Below are positions 61,925-64,000 of a stretch of 64,000 bases of DNA, in pieces. This DNA is from Gimesia aquarii. Lineage in GTDB: Bacteria; Planctomycetota; Planctomycetia; Planctomycetales; Planctomycetaceae. Position 1 is the first letter of the stretch, and each line of letters starts with the position of its first letter. The position numbers were made by a program, and so were the translations under genes. The stretch covers positions 1,221,536-1,285,535 of the forward strand of contig NZ_CP037920.1 in NCBI RefSeq assembly GCF_007748195.1. The letters run 5' to 3'. The notes below the pieces were generated by a model. The model was given only the letters and a program-made list of their open reading frames with translations, did no database searches and was not told the DNA's origin.

Positions 61925-62423
61925 GATGTCAAACGATCCGAAGAGAATGAGCAAAAGAGAGGTTCCAACCCCTCTAGGACATCTTGAACTGAGCATTCAT
62001 GATGACTTGTTGATTTGTTTCTGGATCAAATCAATTTTAGTCAGAGTGGAGCCAACATAATGGACTTGATTCAAAGGACCCTGGCATTTTGGCTTCAGAC
62101 TACTATAGCTCATCAAACTCAATCATTGCGGCTTCAAAGCGATGATATCAGGTCCAAACAGTCCTGCAGACGCTACAATAAACCTGGAGACAGGCTAAAA
62201 AACTTGAACTAGCTGGTAGAAGTAGGGCATATTCCTTGTATAATCGTTATTATCGGTACAACTTACCCAAGTGAATATTGTAACTGGTGACTCGCAGGGA
62301 AGTCGAAATCAGCGCCGCGCTGATCATTGAGCAGGATGTGTTACTTGAGGTTGAGTTGGACTGAAGAGGGTCTTTGACTCTCTTTTACCCAAATCGATTT
62401 CCCTCTCTTAAGGAGTCTGTTTC
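61925..62423. other. Gene-poor stretch with the dispersed repeat
   Basis: This 499-bp region holds repeat copy 2 at 62151-62197 and a small hairpin AGAGGTT...CCCCTCT near 61960. No gene is supported. The leader of the next gene lies at the right end. Confidence 0.45.
62151..62197 (+). repeat. Dispersed 47-bp structured repeat, copy 2
   Basis: Partner of 50156-50202. The seven differences leave the two small stems intact (GTC-N5-GAC; CCTG-GAGA-CAGG). Confidence 0.7.
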
Positions 62424-62783
62424 ATGCGTATCCGAATAATGTTAGCCGGGGTAGCCGTTGTCGCTAGCCTGCTCCTGATGACCAATGTTTCCGAAGCAGG
62501 AGGCCGCGTAGTCTACCGTGCTCCATTTCCTTATGTGGGGCCTGCACCAGTTTATGCCGTGCCTGCTCCCGTAACCACAACGATGTATTACGCACCAGCC
62601 TATGTGCCTGCCCCTGTAGTGACTCCGGTTTACTATCAGCCAGCACCTGTCGTTGTGCAGCCAGTCACAACCTACTATGCTCCAGTGACACCCTATTATT
62701 ATTCTCCTCGCAGGGTCGTTTATAAAACACGGGGACCAGGACTGTTTTCCCCCTATTATCGATCTGTCGTCAGATATCGGTAA
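62424..62783 (+). CDS. Small secreted Pro/Tyr/Val-rich protein
   Basis: The 119-residue protein has a signal peptide (MLAGVAVVASLLLMTNVSEA) and a low-complexity mature part of PAPV and YYAP-type units ending RSVVRYR. Such small exported repeat proteins are widespread in planctomycetes and may belong to the cell envelope; the function is unknown. AAGGAG lies 8 bp before the ATG and a strong terminator follows, so it is an efficiently expressed single gene by sequence. Confidence 0.75.
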   Translation: MRIRIMLAGVAVVASLLLMTNVSEAGGRVVYRAPFPYVGPAPVYAVPAPVTTTMYYAPAYVPAPVVTPVYYQPAPVVVQPVTTYYAPVTPYYYSPRRVVYKTRGPGLFSPYYRSVVRYR

Positions 62784-62798
62784 TGAATCCGAAACAGA

Positions 62799-62843
62799 AA
62801 CAGCCTGCTGAATCTAACAGACAGAGTTCAGCAGGCTGTTTTT
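62799..62843. terminator. Strong terminator after the Pro/Tyr-rich gene
   Basis: AACAGCCTGCTGAA and TTCAGCAGGCTGTT form a 14-bp stem over a 14-nt loop, followed by Ts. It lies between this gene and the convergent Gfo gene. Confidence 0.9.
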
Positions 62844-62876
62844 ATTTGTCGAGAAGCAACTTTCTCTAATGTTCTT

Positions 62877-64000
62877 TTAGAGAGTCCAGCCTTTACGGTA
62901 TTCGCGTTTGACGTACTGAGCCGCTTCAGGAACGTTGGTCACTTTGAGGTTTTTTGCGTCCCATTCGAGTTTCTTTTGTCCTACTCGATAAGAGACATTG
63001 CCCAGGAGCACTGTTTCGGTGAGAGGACCGGCGTATCCAAAGTTACTGCCTGTCGGTGTTCCATTTCTGATCGCGTCCAGCCATTCAATGTGGTGGCTTT
63101 TGGGTCGCGTCAGGAACGGTTTAACAGGATTCGCATCTTTGCCGGCTTCCATAAACAATTTATTTGTACCGTAATCAGCCAGTAAGCGACCATCGTCACC
63201 TTCAAACAAAACGGCACTCCCTTTTTCATAAACTTCTGCCCCTTTGGGCTTCCAGCCACCGTGGTACCAGGTCATATGCACGGGCGGCAGGTCCTCGCGC
63301 GCTCCGAATTCGTAATCAACACGCATCTGACTGGGGCAATCATTCTCGCCAGCATGTCCCTTCTGACCGACGGCAACCACTGTTTTGGGATATTTCAGTT
63401 TCAATGCCCAGAAGGGAAGGTCCATATAATGACAACCAAAGTCACCTAACTGGCCATTTCCAAAATCCCACCAGTAACGCCAATTGAAATGGAAGTGAGA
63501 AGGATCATACGGACGGAAAGGAGCGGGGCCGATCCATTGATCATAGTTGACGTGCGCGGGAGGATGATTTTCCTTTGCCCTCTTGCCTTCAATACGAACT
63601 CCACCGCCCAACCAGACATGCACCCGTCGAACAGGGCCGATCACACCAGACTGCACTGTTTCAACTACCGTACGGTAGTTATCTGTGGCATGAATCTGAT
63701 TCCCCATCTGAGTCGCAACACCAGCTTTGGCAGCCAGGTCGGTCAGCACACGTGCTTCATACACAGAGTGCGTTAGTGGTTTTTCACAATAGACGGGCAA
63801 GCCTTTTCGCAGAGCCGCTGCGACAGCCGGAGCGTGCATATGATCGGGCGTGCTCACCAACACGGCATCCAGATCGTTTCGATCGAAGACTTTCCGATAG
63901 TCATCATAGGTATCTGCATGAGGAAACTCTTGAGCCGCTTTTTCGAGACGTTTTGAATCAATGTCGCATAAGGCCACAAAATTTTCTGATTTTGTCCCTT
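62877..64000 (-). CDS. Gfo/Idh/MocA oxidoreductase (5' end missing)
   Basis: At least 373 residues are visible; the frame continues past the right edge (KSENFVALCDIDSKRLEKAA at the margin), so the start lies outside. The Rossmann domain continues with DYRKVFDRNDLDAVLVSTPD and the catalytic EKPLTHS. The planctomycete exported-type segment FHFNWRYWWDFGNGQLGDF and VHMTWYHGGWKPKGAE follow. It belongs to the same group as the protein at 5452 and probably also has a Tat signal in the missing part. Confidence 0.9.
   Translation of the reverse strand, partial: GTKSENFVALCDIDSKRLEKAAQEFPHADTYDDYRKVFDRNDLDAVLVSTPDHMHAPAVAAALRKGLPVYCEKPLTHSVYEARVLTDLAAKAGVATQMGNQIHATDNYRTVVETVQSGVIGPVRRVHVWLGGGVRIEGKRAKENHPPAHVNYDQWIGPAPFRPYDPSHFHFNWRYWWDFGNGQLGDFGCHYMDLPFWALKLKYPKTVVAVGQKGHAGENDCPSQMRVDYEFGAREDLPPVHMTWYHGGWKPKGAEVYEKGSAVLFEGDDGRLLADYGTNKLFMEAGKDANPVKPFLTRPKSHHIEWLDAIRNGTPTGSNFGYAGPLTETVLLGNVSYRVGQKKLEWDAKNLKVTNVPEAAQYVKREYRKGWTL

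Overview
This is bacterial chromosomal DNA, very probably from the phylum Planctomycetota. A Gimesia-like member of the Planctomycetales is my best guess, inferred from gene content and not from a marker gene. The evidence is a DUF1592-type c-cytochrome protein paired with a DUF1552 protein, a DUF1559 pilin-like protein, several Gfo/Idh/MocA oxidoreductases (one with a Tat signal), a zinc-ribbon TolQ-like protein, a very large secretin with degenerate repeats, PQQ-propeller and NIPSNAP proteins, and an ECF sigma/membrane-partner pair.

Layout. 0-7 kb: a metabolic and stress cluster on the minus strand (cupin, Gfo oxidoreductase, HIT hydrolase, truncated haemoglobin, DinB, PIG-L deacetylase), a response regulator whose phospho-acceptor Asp is replaced by Glu, and a plus-strand Gfo oxidoreductase. 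6.8-7.1 kb: a gene-free stretch that reads on the minus strand as a compact, highly structured RNA ending in an intrinsic terminator. 7.3-12.2 kb: a minus-strand polyphosphate unit (ROK kinase, Ppx/GppA, Ppk1). 12.5-14.9 kb: a TolQ/TolR-like pair. 14.9-20.7 kb: PQQ propeller, YggS with a broken DUF167 neighbour, PilZ, HPt plus receiver, aroB. 20.9-33.9 kb: mfd, a SurA-like lipoprotein, the giant secretin, cyclophilin, FKBP, pyrophosphatase. 33.9-39.4 kb: PDZ protein, ECF sigma factor with membrane partner, NIPSNAP and CocE-type hydrolase, followed by tRNA-Thr(CGU).

39.8-52.6 kb looks like an accessory region bordered by the tRNA gene. It holds a methyltransferase-Pth2 fusion, an alpha/beta hydrolase lacking a normal start codon, and a run of small minus-strand genes, many of them membrane proteins without recognised family. 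These are separated by repeated fragments: four degraded copies of one C-terminal tail, a shared translation-start leader used by three genes, a duplicated stretch of about 140 bp, and short repeats at gene junctions. This suggests repeated duplication and recombination of small cassettes. 52.7-64 kb returns to ordinary planctomycete content (GT39-like glycosyltransferase with TPR, DUF1592/DUF1552 pair, rfbA, a mannonate dehydratase-like enzyme, and a Gfo oxidoreductase running off the right edge).

The observation most worth following is the structured minus-strand RNA at about 6838-7089. It has a near-perfect Shine-Dalgarno sequence, a downstream segment resembling the 16S rRNA 3' tail that can pair with it, mutually exclusive inner hairpins, and two abutting 13-codon ORFs. 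Second is the cassette-like accessory region at 42.6-50.2 kb. All calls are by eye: no alignment, folding or database search was run.
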